Positions 29,623-40,624 of a DNA stretch of 64,000 nucleotides are shown here, piece after piece. Below the pieces are notes generated by a model. That model saw only the letters and a list, made by a program, of their open reading frames with translations, made no database searches and had not been told where the DNA came from. Origin of the DNA: Strigamia acuminata (lineage: Eukaryota; Arthropoda; Chilopoda; Geophilomorpha; Linotaeniidae). The DNA is taken from NCBI GenBank assembly GCA_949358305.1, contig OX442315.1, positions 30,282,427 through 30,346,426 on the forward strand. The letters run 5' to 3'. Each line of letters starts with the position of its first letter. Positions within the stretch are counted from its first letter, which is position 1. The position numbers were made by a program, and so were the translations under genes.

Positions 29623-32600
29623 GTCAATTTTTTGAGTAATTGTGATGCGAAACTGTAAATGATGTGTGATTTGTTTTGAAATTAAATGCGTACCAGTAGT
29701 TAATTTATTCTTGCTCGGAAGGAGTTCCCGGAGTCCGGTTGTGATGGAAAATATCACTTTACCGTGTTTGCGAATTCTCCAGTCTTTGATCAAACCGCAA
29801 CCAAGTGTGGAGAATATGGCAACGGTTAAGGCAGGAGGTATAAAGCCGGTGAAATAACACTTTTATTTTTATTTTTTATGGTATGATTGAATTGAAAACA
29901 GGAACCGAAGTTCGAGTCGACGTGCACAAATGGCTCACGGGTGACGCCAACCATTCGTACCGGTCGTGGAAACAGCGCACGCCGTGTCAAGGTCTCGACT
30001 TGGCGAGTCGCAAAATGAAAAAGGAAGATGTGCGTGCCCAGTACTTAACGGAGAAATACGGGATTCGGTGGAGGGATAAAACGCGCAAAGATGTGCTGCA
30101 CTTGAAGCTGTTGGACAGCACTTGGTTGCGCAGCGTACTGTTCAATCCGTCGTCGCGTGCTGCGCGCCAAGTCGCTTGTAATACGGTCGAAGCGTTGTGT
30201 CAAATACCGAATCGAAAAAGAGAAGTAATTTTGTGAAATTTATAAAAAAAATTAAAAGATTTAATTTTTTTAATTTAATTTTTAGATTTTGGATATGCTG
30301 ACCGTGTATCTGGATGATCTGGGTGAAGCGGGAGAAAATGCGGCGGAATTTTTAGCATTGTATCAGAATTTAATGAAATGCGCACATTGGAAGTATTACC
30401 TGGCCGTGAGAGGCGTGTTGCCGCACATTGGTGAACACATAACGAGGGAAATCAGCGAGTTGGGACATTTGGAAGAGACTACTTTGAATTCGGATTTGTC
30501 GCAAGGTTAGAATTGAAAGAAATGATTACATTTCTTTTATTGTAATATAAATTTAGGTTTTGCTAGGTTACGCGCTGAAAATGTTAACCGAATTGTTGGC
30601 GTCGTTTTTGGAGCAGGAGAGTATACGACAACATTACAAGAGAAAACTTGTGGGAATGGTTTTAAACGGGTATTTGACGTTGCGCAAACTGGTCGTACAA
30701 CGGACGAAATTGATCGATGAGACTCAGGAGAAGTTGTTGGATCTGCTGGAAGACATGACGACTGGCACCGAAACGGAAACCCAAGCATTTATGTCGATTT
30801 GCGTCGAAATCGTGCAGAAGTACGGGTTGGAGGATTTCAGAACTCCAGTTTTCATATTCAAACGACTTTGTTCGATAATTTACCCGGTAAATAGTTGAAT
30901 TTTAAAATTTTTGTTTAAATTTTAAAATTTTGTTGCATTTTAGGAGGAAAATGACATAGGAGAATTTTTCCTCACGCTGGAAAAAGATCCGCAGCAAGAA
31001 GATTTCCTGCAGGGAAGAATGTTGGGCAACCCGTACAGCTCGACGGAGCCGGGACTCTGGCCCTTAATGCGCGACGTGAAGAACAAAATCTGCCAGGATT
31101 GCGAATTGGTAGCGTTGTTGGAAGATGACAACGGAATGGAGTTACTTGTGTGCAATAAAATCATCAGTTTGGATTTGCCTGTTAAAGACGTAATGAATTG
31201 ATAATTTGAAAAATCGAAATTTTATTTTTATTTTTGTCATTTTAATTAATAGGTTTACAAGAAGGTTTGGTTGGCTGAAAACAATGAAGAAGAAGCCATG
31301 ACAGTTGTTTACCGAATGTAGGGTTTGTTGGGTGACGCGACGGAAGAGTGTATCGAGACTTTGGATGCTAAAAGCGACGAGAAAGTCGACAGCGAAGAAG
31401 TTTACAGAATGGCGAATATTATGAGCTCTTGTGGTGGACTCGAAGTGATGCTAGAGAGGTGAAATGTATAAAATTGTGTAAATTTTATGGAGAAATTAAT
31501 TTTTTTTGGTTTTTAGATTGAGTACCATAAACGATTTGAGTCGAAGCCGATCGTTGTTGATGGTTTTGTTGCGGTTGTTCAGTTATTGCATTAAAGTGAG
31601 GAGTAATCGCCGCAAATTGCTGCAGCCGTCCATGAAAGCAACAACGGTGAAATTACAAACGCTGAAAACGCTTCTTGTTGCTGACCCTGATTTGGTGCAA
31701 GGGCAACCTGGGCAACCAACTTTAACAGAACAATTACTTCAAGTATTTTTTAAAACAAACGTTTAAACAAATATTTAAAATGGTTAATTTTTTTTAATTT
31801 TTGTGATAGGTAATGGAAACTATTTTAGTGGAGGCTAGTATTCAGTCGCCACATAAGTTTTCTGATTTTGCGGAGACTTGTGGATCGCTCGAAGACGTTC
31901 CTTACCTCCTTCAACAAATTGGAACGCCCGCCGTGCGACAGAATCCGGGAGTGCAAGAAAGGCTGTTGCGAGTGTTGCCGTTCTTAACGTTAGGCTCGTT
32001 TGAAAAGATGCACGCGTTGGTCAATTATTTTAAACCTTCGCTTAATTTTAATCGATTCGATTTTGAACATGCAACCGAGAACGAGTTGTTGGTAACTGTT
32101 ATGGATACACTGTTGGGACCAAAGGTCAGCTTACTGAGGCAGCAAAAAAATGTTTTCTGGCTTAAAAACGATGTTATTTGTGTTTTTGATCGATAAAGAC
32201 CATTTTTATGGATAAAAATCAATTTTTGACTTAAAATCGACATTTTTGCACACAAGAGGTTTACTTTTGTGGTTGCCTCAGTTTGAGAAAATCATCGTCC
32301 GGTCTTTGTATATGCATTGGTTGGTATTTAATACCGTTTTGCTTTTTATTAGTTGGAAAGTTTTTGCGTTTTGACAAACGGAATCGAGCGTAATCCTAAT
32401 GGAAATCAATTGAAAGATCTGATTTTACGTGAAGGAATCATAGGCGATGCTTTGGAGTGCATCCAAATGCACGCTCCACCTATTCGGTCAGCACTGTTAA
32501 TCGATTCGGACGAATGGAAGGAATTTATTTCAAAACCAGCTTTGAAATTTGTATTGAGAATGCTAAGTGGGTTGTGCACAGGCCACGAAGCGTTGCAGGT

Positions 32601-32950
32601 ACGAAGAAAAATCCATGCAGGTGGAATTTGACACTCATTTGAATTGATTTTCCTAGGTAAAAGTCAGCTCGGAATGCATCCCCATAATGCATCGTCTGGA
32701 ACAAGTGTCTAGTGATGAACACGTGGGGTCGTTGGCCGAGAATCTGATGGAAGCTTTGAGAGAGAACCAACAAGTCGCGCAGAAGATCGAGGAAGTGCGT
32801 AAACAAACCAAAGCCGAGAAGAAACGATTAGCGATGGCCATGCGCGAGAAACAACTCGCGGGTTTGGGCATGTGCACGAATGAAAAAGGACAGGTAATTT
32901 AATAATGCTATAACTATTTGATGAGAAAAATTAAAATTTTCCATTTTCAG

Positions 32951-34003
32951 GTGACCGCAAAGAGTAACGTATTAAAACAAATGGACGAGTTAGTCGAAGA
33001 ACCGGGCTTGGTGTGCGTTATTTGTTGCGAAGGATACAAATTTCAACCGACCAAAGTTCTAGGGATTTACACTTTTACGAAGCGAATCAACGCGGACGAT
33101 TACGAAAACAAAACGAGGAAGACTCAAGCGTACACGACCGTCACCCACTTCAACGTGGTCCACATTGACTGTCATTTGTCGGCCGTGAGACTGGCGAGAG
33201 GACGAGACGAGTGGGAAAGTGCCGCTCTACAGAATGCGAATACTAAATGCAATGGACTTTTACCTCTGTGGGGACCACAAGTACCGGAATCTGTTTTTGC
33301 TAGTTGTTTAGCGAGGTAATTTTTATAATTTGTGGATTTTTTTAATGATTTATTTTTATTTTTTATATTTTAGACATAATACTTACATTCAAGAAAGTAT
33401 TGGACATCGAGATATAAATTATTCGTCGACTATTCATGATTTGAAGTTGCTATTACTGCGATTTGCGCAAGAACGATCGTTCAGCGATGAAAGTGGCGGC
33501 GGTGGACCGCAGAGTAACATGCATCTACACACGGCGCTATATGTCATCAACACGTAAAACAATGATTAGCCAAGTAATTTAGTTATTTAAATTTGAATTT
33601 TTAATTGCAGTACCAGGTGTGCGCCGAGGGAGGAGAAGAATTTGTCAAGTTTTCTGGAGATGCCAGCAGAAAAATGGGTCGAAAAGTGTTTCGAGGTAAA
33701 TTAGCGAGTTTTATCTGCAAAAATTAGATAAGATAAATTCGTTTTTGTTTTTTTTTTAGGCTGAAGGGCCGCTGTATTGGTGCGTGATATCCATCGTGGT
33801 TCATTCCTACGCTAAATGGCAACAGAATCGAATCATATTTTTAAAACACTTGCTCGCATTAGCTCATGTGCGACATGTGGCTCCGCAAGGAATTGCAAGG
33901 TATTTTTTTTAATGATTTTTATGTTTAATTTTTGCTGTTTACCAATTTTTGTTGTTTTAGGTTGAGTGACAGTGAAGTCTTGTCCAAGATAAATCGTTAC
34001 TAA
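32951..34003 (+). pseudogene. UBR4 right copy, C-terminal zinc-binding E3 module, truncated
   Basis: Exons 32951-33315, 33374-33553, 33611-33695, 33760-33899 and 33961-34003. Cys/His residues typical of the UBR4 E3 module are present ([57 protein letters not shown]). The reading ends ARLSDSEVLSKINRY-stop, while the family continues about 110 residues more. The break coincides with the start of non-UBR4 sequence. Confidence 0.85.
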
Positions 34004-34306
34004 ATAACTAAATGACAGTAATTAATGACATTTAAGCACGAAATATTGAATGTTTTTCACATTAAAAACGCCATTTTTTGATGAAATACTGCATGAAAAG
34101 GATCATTTTTGGTTAAAATTGAATTTATTTGACGTTTTCTCTCTAATTGCGCGTTAAATAAAGTCATTTGAACAGTTTAAACATGAAATAATGTGGTTTT
34201 GCATGTGAAAAACACCCCTTATTCCGGTTTAAATGGCTTAAAGTGTCACTCGGAGTTAAAATTATGATTTCACGACGTCGTCTCTAATTATTTGTTGTGG
34301 TTGCAG
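34004..34306. other. Intergenic, no gene seen
   Basis: AT-rich sequence between the truncated UBR4 copy and the GSK3 fragment. No ORF, repeat or RNA recognised. Confidence 0.5.
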
Positions 34307-35197
<891 letters not shown>

Positions 35198-35273
35198 CAA
35201 CCTGCTGCAGTTACTGTAAGGAATTTCGTTTGTAAATGAAACAAAATTAAATTAATTAATTAATTTTTTTTTT
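35198..35273 (+). repeat. 76-bp fragment duplicated from SEC16 exon/intron junction
   Basis: The sequence matches 55891-55966 with about four mismatches. It covers the end of a SEC16 exon (codons for QPAAVT), the GTAAGG donor and the first part of the intron. It lies between the GSK3 and acyltransferase fragments, about 20.7 kb upstream of the intact gene. Confidence 0.85.
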
Positions 35274-35429
35274 ATACCCAATTTTCTGTATTTTTGGCTT
35301 TTTCTTCCAATAAAATTGTAATTTCTCTCCGAGACCTCCAGGTATCGTTAAATCTCGTACCAACTACAACAAATAAAATCAAAATTAATTAAAACCGACA
35401 CCAAACATAAAATAATAGTAAAAATTCAC

Positions 35430-35542
35430 TTTTTCGGTCTGCGCATATTCCTTTTCAGACACGACCGGTTTAATACTTTTCAGATATTTTTGGAAGGTTT
35501 GCTGCAACGTAGGAACTGGTAGTCGTGGACTCGTGGTAAAGG
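35430..35542 (-). pseudogene. Carnitine/choline O-acyltransferase exon, 3' part, split by gypsy
   Basis: The minus strand reads TSPRLPVPTLQQTFQKYLKS then IKPVVSEKEYAQTEK, ending at a donor (GTGAAT). This is the N-terminal signature of the choline/carnitine acyltransferase family (LPRLPVPPLQQSL...Y...VSEEEW). The exon is cut by the LTR element at 35543. The upstream part resumes at 49304 in frame once the element and one AAGG copy are removed (DSQGTFTTSPRLP). I found no following exon. Carnitine O-acetyltransferase and choline O-acetyltransferase cannot be told apart from this much. Confidence 0.75.
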
Positions 35543-37018
35543 TGTGACGATTACCTTCTGGAGATAGCAATTGCTAAACTAAAGTGTGAACTATCTGTGT
35601 GAAAATGTAAAATATGCAAACCTGATGTTTTCTCAAAACATATAACATTTATTCCGGTTTGAACCTTATATAAATACTATGCCTACAAGTGGCTAAAATG
35701 ACGAGAAGTTAAACTATACAGTTGTTTGGCAAAAGCCCTGAAATAATATCATTTGAAGGCTTCAGTCATGCAATAAGAATTTGTAACGGTCTTATTGCTG
35801 TGACGTAAAAGATGTCATCTATGAATGGCTTTGGCTTCTAAATGGTCCGGGGTTTGGTTCTAAAAGGCGTGTAAATGGTTAGGCTGGGTGGGTTATATCC
35901 GAGAGGTGCGGTTGACTTTTCTGTATCGTCACACACATCGCATCGCAGATAATTGTTGTAATCAATAATTACCGCGAGATGTAACAATGTGAGAATAAAT
36001 ATTCATATTAATTCTATGGAATTAATCATGATATTTTAGAGTCACAAACTTAACTAAAACTATGAAAATAAGTAAAATATATTAAAATAGCGCCGAGCTA
36101 TTTTTTGCCCCGAGTGCAATCAACATCTAAGTTAGACTTAAATGTTCCGTCAAACCAATAACGAATTGAATCGAAATATCTCGCAGGAAAGGTTATCCAT
36201 CGCCGGGAAATTACTCCACTCGGTCCTGGCTGGCGGGAGAGTAACCGGGAAATTACTCCGCGTCGATTACTCTGATAATGCGTCTGTGAAATATAAATAC
36301 TCCACTCTAGATTCTACATTACCAATGCGTCTGTGAATTTTACTCCACTCTAGATTCTGCACTCTACAACGGAATGTTGGCATGAAGCTGGAGGGAGTGC
36401 GTCTGTGGGTTGTACCCCACTCTAGATACTACACTAAATACAAAGTATTTCTACAACGGATTGTCGGAACGCAGAGAAGTATAATATGTGCTCAAGTAAT
36501 ATCAGTATCAAACAAAAACAGAACAAGAGCGAGCTATATCCGTTTTGCAGGGGGATATATACTCGGTGAGGAGAATAGCTGTTCAGTGATCCAATGGGAT
36601 CACTGGGCAGTCAAATCCATCCAATCCTAGGTCATAGGAAGTGGATACTCAGGACATAGTCTTCTACTAGGTCCAAAACAGGAACTGGATACGCAGGACA
36701 CATTTTGGATTAAGTCCCTTTGACTATAATCCAAAAGGAGTCCAACTCACAGTGGGTGATGGGGGGTGACTTCACCAGGTGTAGAGTTTGCACATAATTC
36801 AATAGAATTATGTGACAAATAAATCAACTAGCATTTGAACATCCAAAAGTATTTAAAAGTGTCTAAAGTTGCAGTGGAATAAAATATAAATAGTAATTTA
36901 TATTTTATTCACTCAAAAATTGTCGAAATTTGAATTTACCGCTAAAACGCATCAGCGCCATCTATTGGTGAAGTAATCGTCCTATACTAACAAAGTGCAT
37001 GACAGTGTAACCGTCACA
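35543..37018 (-). repeat. Gypsy LTR (3' LTR)
   Basis: 1476 bp, ending in 7-bp inverted termini TGTGACG / CGTCACA. It contains a threefold motif GCGTCTGTG...ACTCCACTCTAGAT at about 36280-36430. It matches 47828-49303. Confidence 0.95.
36280..36432. repeat. Three spaced repeats within the gypsy LTR
   Basis: GCGTCTGTG followed within about 10-17 bp by (T)ACTCCACTCTAGAT (third copy ACCCCACTCTAGAT) occurs three times at irregular spacing. It is repeated in the other LTR near 48565-48717. Clustered sites of this kind could bind a host protein, but no factor is known to me. Confidence 0.65.
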
Positions 37019-37028
37019 AGTCCCCCTT
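37019..37028 (-). other. Gypsy polypurine tract
   Basis: The minus strand reads AAGGGGGACT directly before the 3' LTR. Confidence 0.7.
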
Positions 37029-37674
37029 AAATATATGTTAATACCTGTATTAACATACTATTTATTCTGAATATCTTGAGGATCAAGACCACACTGTCAT
37101 CTAGGGGACTCGAGCTGTAATCCTTGGTAAGCAAAAACCTTTATTTTATATCTTAATAGTATAAATAAAGAGTATTTCTTAATCAAATGCTTCAAAAAAT
37201 ATTTATTAAGGTTATAAAACTTTCAATTATCAATAATAGCTTCCATCTCTCTTTACAGGTGGACTTACAACTGCATCAAGAAAAGGCGATAACTTAAACT
37301 AACATCAAACTCTTGTACCAAACAAATGATTAATAAAATTTAACAATTATTTTCACAAAACTTAACTTCTCACTGGAAATATAATGATTTGCAAAATAAC
37401 ACTTTACACGTTAAAATTCAAGTATTAAAATTAGTATTCATTTAAACAAACTCACATTGACTCGTAATCAAATTTTAACAAAATTGTTAATTTAAATATT
37501 AAAGATCTTTGAATTATTCACAAAAACGGCATAAAATACACCTGAACCTGACTAAATCTTTGTTTCAACTCGGGTCAAGAAATGGAGATGGAGAAAATGG
37601 ACTCGTTACTTCTGGTCTTGCCTTAAAAGGGAAGATATCGGGAAAGTAACGGATCCCGACATCGTTGACGCTTT

Positions 37675-39318
37675 CTAGTCCAACTCTTCATCCTCAATAA
37701 ATCCTTCCATGGATGTAACAACTTCCGAGACGGCTGCGGGTGGAGAATTAAGTTGAATAGCTACCAATTCCGGTACTACATCTGTCTCAACGTCATGGGC
37801 CAGGGGATTCAGGAGCATTCTGTGTTGTTCCTCGGTGAATACTTCCAGGGGATCAGGCCCTCCTAACGGAATGGTGTTAGCGCTGGTTGGCTCGGAGAAA
37901 ACCAAGTGATGGTCGGGTAAGCCGGAGTGCCATCCCTCACGAATCAACGGGTGTGCTGCTGCTGAGACCTGTTGCAAAATCTTACACCAAATAAAAGAGC
38001 GAGTTTGAAAAGATTCCGGCCGGGATGGATGGAAAATCCATTGGATCACGGCCAGTGGCACGCTCAAATCTGGAATTCGGTCGTTTGAAATCGACACACT
38101 AATACGCTTAGCTGCTTCCAATAAAATTGGGAAATAATGTTCCACTTCCGCCTTAGTTTGCTCCGTGAGCGACATGTCTGGTCTCGGCATATATGGGTGG
38201 ACCAGTAAAATAACCGGTTCAGCAGCGTGGCTTGCTTCTGGGAGCGGGATAGTCGCTACAATCATGTTGTTAGTCGACGTTCCCTCTGGAGAAGCGGCGG
38301 CTTGTGGACCAGAATCGGATGCAACCGGCGGAGAATCAGACGCAATAACTGACGTTGGAAGGTTTTCTGCCGAGGCAACTGGAGTTCCATCAATCGCAGG
38401 GGTGGGAGTTTCCGGCTCGCGTTGTGGCTCCGTAAATCCTCCTCGTGGAGTCGAGGTGCTGGACATTTGTGCCGGGTCTACATAAATAGCCTGCTCCGGG
38501 CCCTGGTGGATGAGGCCACATTCGCGACACATCGCCCAATTGCGTGCTGTCGGCGTACTTAGCCCCTTGACGATAAATGGAAGAATTTCTTCATTCCACA
38601 TGCTGGATATGGCAACGCGCTTACCACCGTGACAGTTCACGCAGACTACGGCGTGAATGCCGGATAACAAGGACGACAACCATCCGCATCCTGCGCACAA
38701 TGGGCAGAACATCAGCTTCGACTTTGGCATGATGTTAGTCCCCAAGGCGGCAGCTTCCATATCTCGAAATACGTGTTCTCTTCGCTGCTTCCGGTAACTT
38801 GGCAAATTTAGCTCCGATATCGAACGAGCTTGCGATGTTGGGCGGGTCAGCGCTTCGGATGAAGATGCCAACGTGGACTTGGTGGGTCCTTTGGATTTGC
38901 CAGTCTTGCCTCGACTAGCGGTATCACGCGGATTTCGTGGTCGGGCAAACTGCCTGCTGGTAGCTGGAGGCGAAGCTTCTTCAACCGATTCTTCTTCTTG
39001 TGAGAAGTCATCTTGGCGCCGTCTCCTCGAGGCAGAACGGGAGTATTGTGACGAGTCGTCAGAAAAATCCCAATTCGGCGCATCATAGGTTACAACACGC
39101 TGACTAGCTTGACGGCCTCTGGAAGGACGCGAGTCGGTCGGGCTAACACCCATGGCGGTCCTAATTCGTGGCGGTACGAGATCCGGGTTATCACGGGCCC
39201 AGTTGGCGACGAGCTCGGGGTCAGAGGAGGGATTAACAAAGCGATAATCCGTCTCTTCCGATTCTTCTGGATCCCAATGCACGTACTGTCGCTTGCTAGC
39301 ACGACCTCGGCGACTCAT
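37675..39318 (-). CDS. Gypsy ORF3, unknown protein with CxxC cluster
   Basis: 547 residues from an ATG at 39316-39318, lying downstream of pol where some gypsy elements carry env. I do not recognise it. The N-terminal 170 residues are charged and Ser/Arg-rich (SRSASRRRRQDD, FSQEEESVEEAS). Residues of about 200-270 hold a cysteine cluster (FCPLCAGCGW, VVCVNCHGG, MCRECGLIHQ) that suggests a zinc ribbon. The C-terminal half is moderately hydrophobic and helical with Pro-rich linkers. There is no signal peptide, furin site or membrane anchor, so it is not an envelope protein. The ORF is clean over 1.6 kb in an element whose gag and pol are intact, which argues it is expressed, perhaps from a spliced message. 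Confidence 0.8.
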   Translation of the reverse strand: MSRRGRASKRQYVHWDPEESEETDYRFVNPSSDPELVANWARDNPDLVPPRIRTAMGVSPTDSRPSRGRQASQRVVTYDAPNWDFSDDSSQYSRSASRRRRQDDFSQEEESVEEASPPATSRQFARPRNPRDTASRGKTGKSKGPTKSTLASSSEALTRPTSQARSISELNLPSYRKQRREHVFRDMEAAALGTNIMPKSKLMFCPLCAGCGWLSSLLSGIHAVVCVNCHGGKRVAISSMWNEEILPFIVKGLSTPTARNWAMCRECGLIHQGPEQAIYVDPAQMSSTSTPRGGFTEPQREPETPTPAIDGTPVASAENLPTSVIASDSPPVASDSGPQAAASPEGTSTNNMIVATIPLPEASHAAEPVILLVHPYMPRPDMSLTEQTKAEVEHYFPILLEAAKRISVSISNDRIPDLSVPLAVIQWIFHPSRPESFQTRSFIWCKILQQVSAAAHPLIREGWHSGLPDHHLVFSEPTSANTIPLGGPDPLEVFTEEQHRMLLNPLAHDVETDVVPELVAIQLNSPPAAVSEVVTSMEGFIEDEELD

Positions 39319-40624
39319 TGCATCTTCAAGAAAATATAAATTTTATTTGAGAACATGAATCAACCGTCGGAAATTAATTTAATTTCAAATTAAATTAATT
39401 GTCGACCAACAACTGGATTAATTTCATAATTAATTCTTAAGTTCCCTTGTTAGCGTGTTTCCTCCATTTGTCGAATAATTATTAAGATTAATAATTATTC
39501 TCGACTTGGCATATAATTTCATTTTATCGTTTAACACAATATCGCTGATAAAATATTCAAATTAGTGTTTATTTAATGAAATAAACCTAATTTTTGTATC
39601 TACACGACATAATAACTAAAAAACATATAAAAATATTAAAAAAAAATATTTTTGTAAGTGTTTTTTAGCATCCGACAATAGTCATTTTACATGGTTTTAA
39701 TTGTACGAATAATTCCACAATTCGTCCGAGTAAATAATTTACTACCGACATCTGGTGGCGTTTGCCCCTATCATACACGTGACTTGTTAACCCATGTCTG
39801 CTCACCAATTTCCAAGGAACTTAAGAGATATTTTATCTTTCAAAAAATAAACACTTACTAACTAGGTGTAGTCCTAGAAGGGTATACTTGGCTAGTTTAA
39901 TGTCTAGCTTCACGTATTTGCGAGGGCTGCTCGGTTCCGGCGATGTTGGCCGATAAAAACGTTGTGCGGCGCGTGCGAATTCTAAGTCCGCCGTAATGAA
40001 CGCTTAACCAAAATAAATGTTGTCAATTAATGTCAAAATATTATAAATTTTGACAAAATATTGCTTAAATATTTACCGGGAATTCACTTAGTGAGTTCGT
40101 GAAAGGCTTACTCGCGATTTTGTCCACGAGATGGTTTCGATAATCAGCGTCGTGTCGATAATTTCTGAATTTGAACTGATATTTGTCAAATGAAAAAATC
40201 AGTAAAATAAACGATAAGTGTTCAAAATCATCTAGATTTTAACTCACTAAATTTCAGCGAAAATCCGTTAAAGCGTCGAAGGGTCGAGAATAATCCTTGA
40301 TTTCAGTCCAGTACAAAACTTGGCGAACAAGTGAGTGATAATCTCAAACCAGGGGTTAAGGGGAGTTTCGAGGAGTAATTTGATTGGTTTGTAATTACTC
40401 ATCTCGAAGTTTCTATTAACCCAAAGGGGGAAACACAGTTTCAAGTAAATGTTTACACGTAGATTAATTTGAATACAATCAGCTTGTGTAAAAAATAACT
40501 CAAACATTTGTTAAATTTTATCCACATCAAAAAAAAATGTTTTTAATTAATAAAATTTAACAATTCTTCGTGAATATGATTGGAAATATTTATTTAAAAT
40601 AAAATATTTTCAATATATTGTGTC
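39319..40624 (-). other. Gypsy region between pol and ORF3, non-coding
   Basis: 1.3 kb, AT-rich, with no convincing ORF. It could hold a splice acceptor or internal promoter for ORF3, but I cannot place one with confidence. Confidence 0.5.

Larger units (their letters stand above)
21257..34003 (+). pseudogene. UBR4: UBR4 (poe/BIG family E3 ligase), longer broken copy
   Basis: About 38 exons with strong homology to animal UBR4, from the region before the UBR box to near the C-terminus. The exons fit GT-AG introns and continuous phase over most of the length, for example 21765-21899, 21970-22275, 22344-22493, 22541-23022, 24194-24412, 25030-25281, 25466-25843, 27757-28520, 30286-30505, 30944-31189, 32951-33315 and 33760-33899. 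Family hallmarks are the UBR zinc box, [50 protein letters not shown] and [23 protein letters not shown]. Lesions: TAG at 21985-21987 for a conserved Gln; a frame break near 23815; a one-base frame problem near 24800; a 28-bp deletion at 25377 relative to the left copy; a block deletion near 26795; loss of the CPRC ribbon and following exons at 29490; a frame break near 29900; TAG at 31319-31321 for a conserved Arg; and truncation after ARLSDSEVL near 33985, which removes roughly the last 110 residues. The 5' end abuts the minisatellite. Confidence 0.9.

Noticed and set aside
36142-36630. Short ORFs in the gypsy LTR (also at 48427-48915)
   Set aside because: Identical in both LTRs because the LTRs are identical; there is no homology or start context to support genes.
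37675-39318. Possible retroviral envelope gene
   Set aside because: No signal peptide, cleavage site, fusion peptide or membrane anchor; a cysteine cluster of CxxC type instead.
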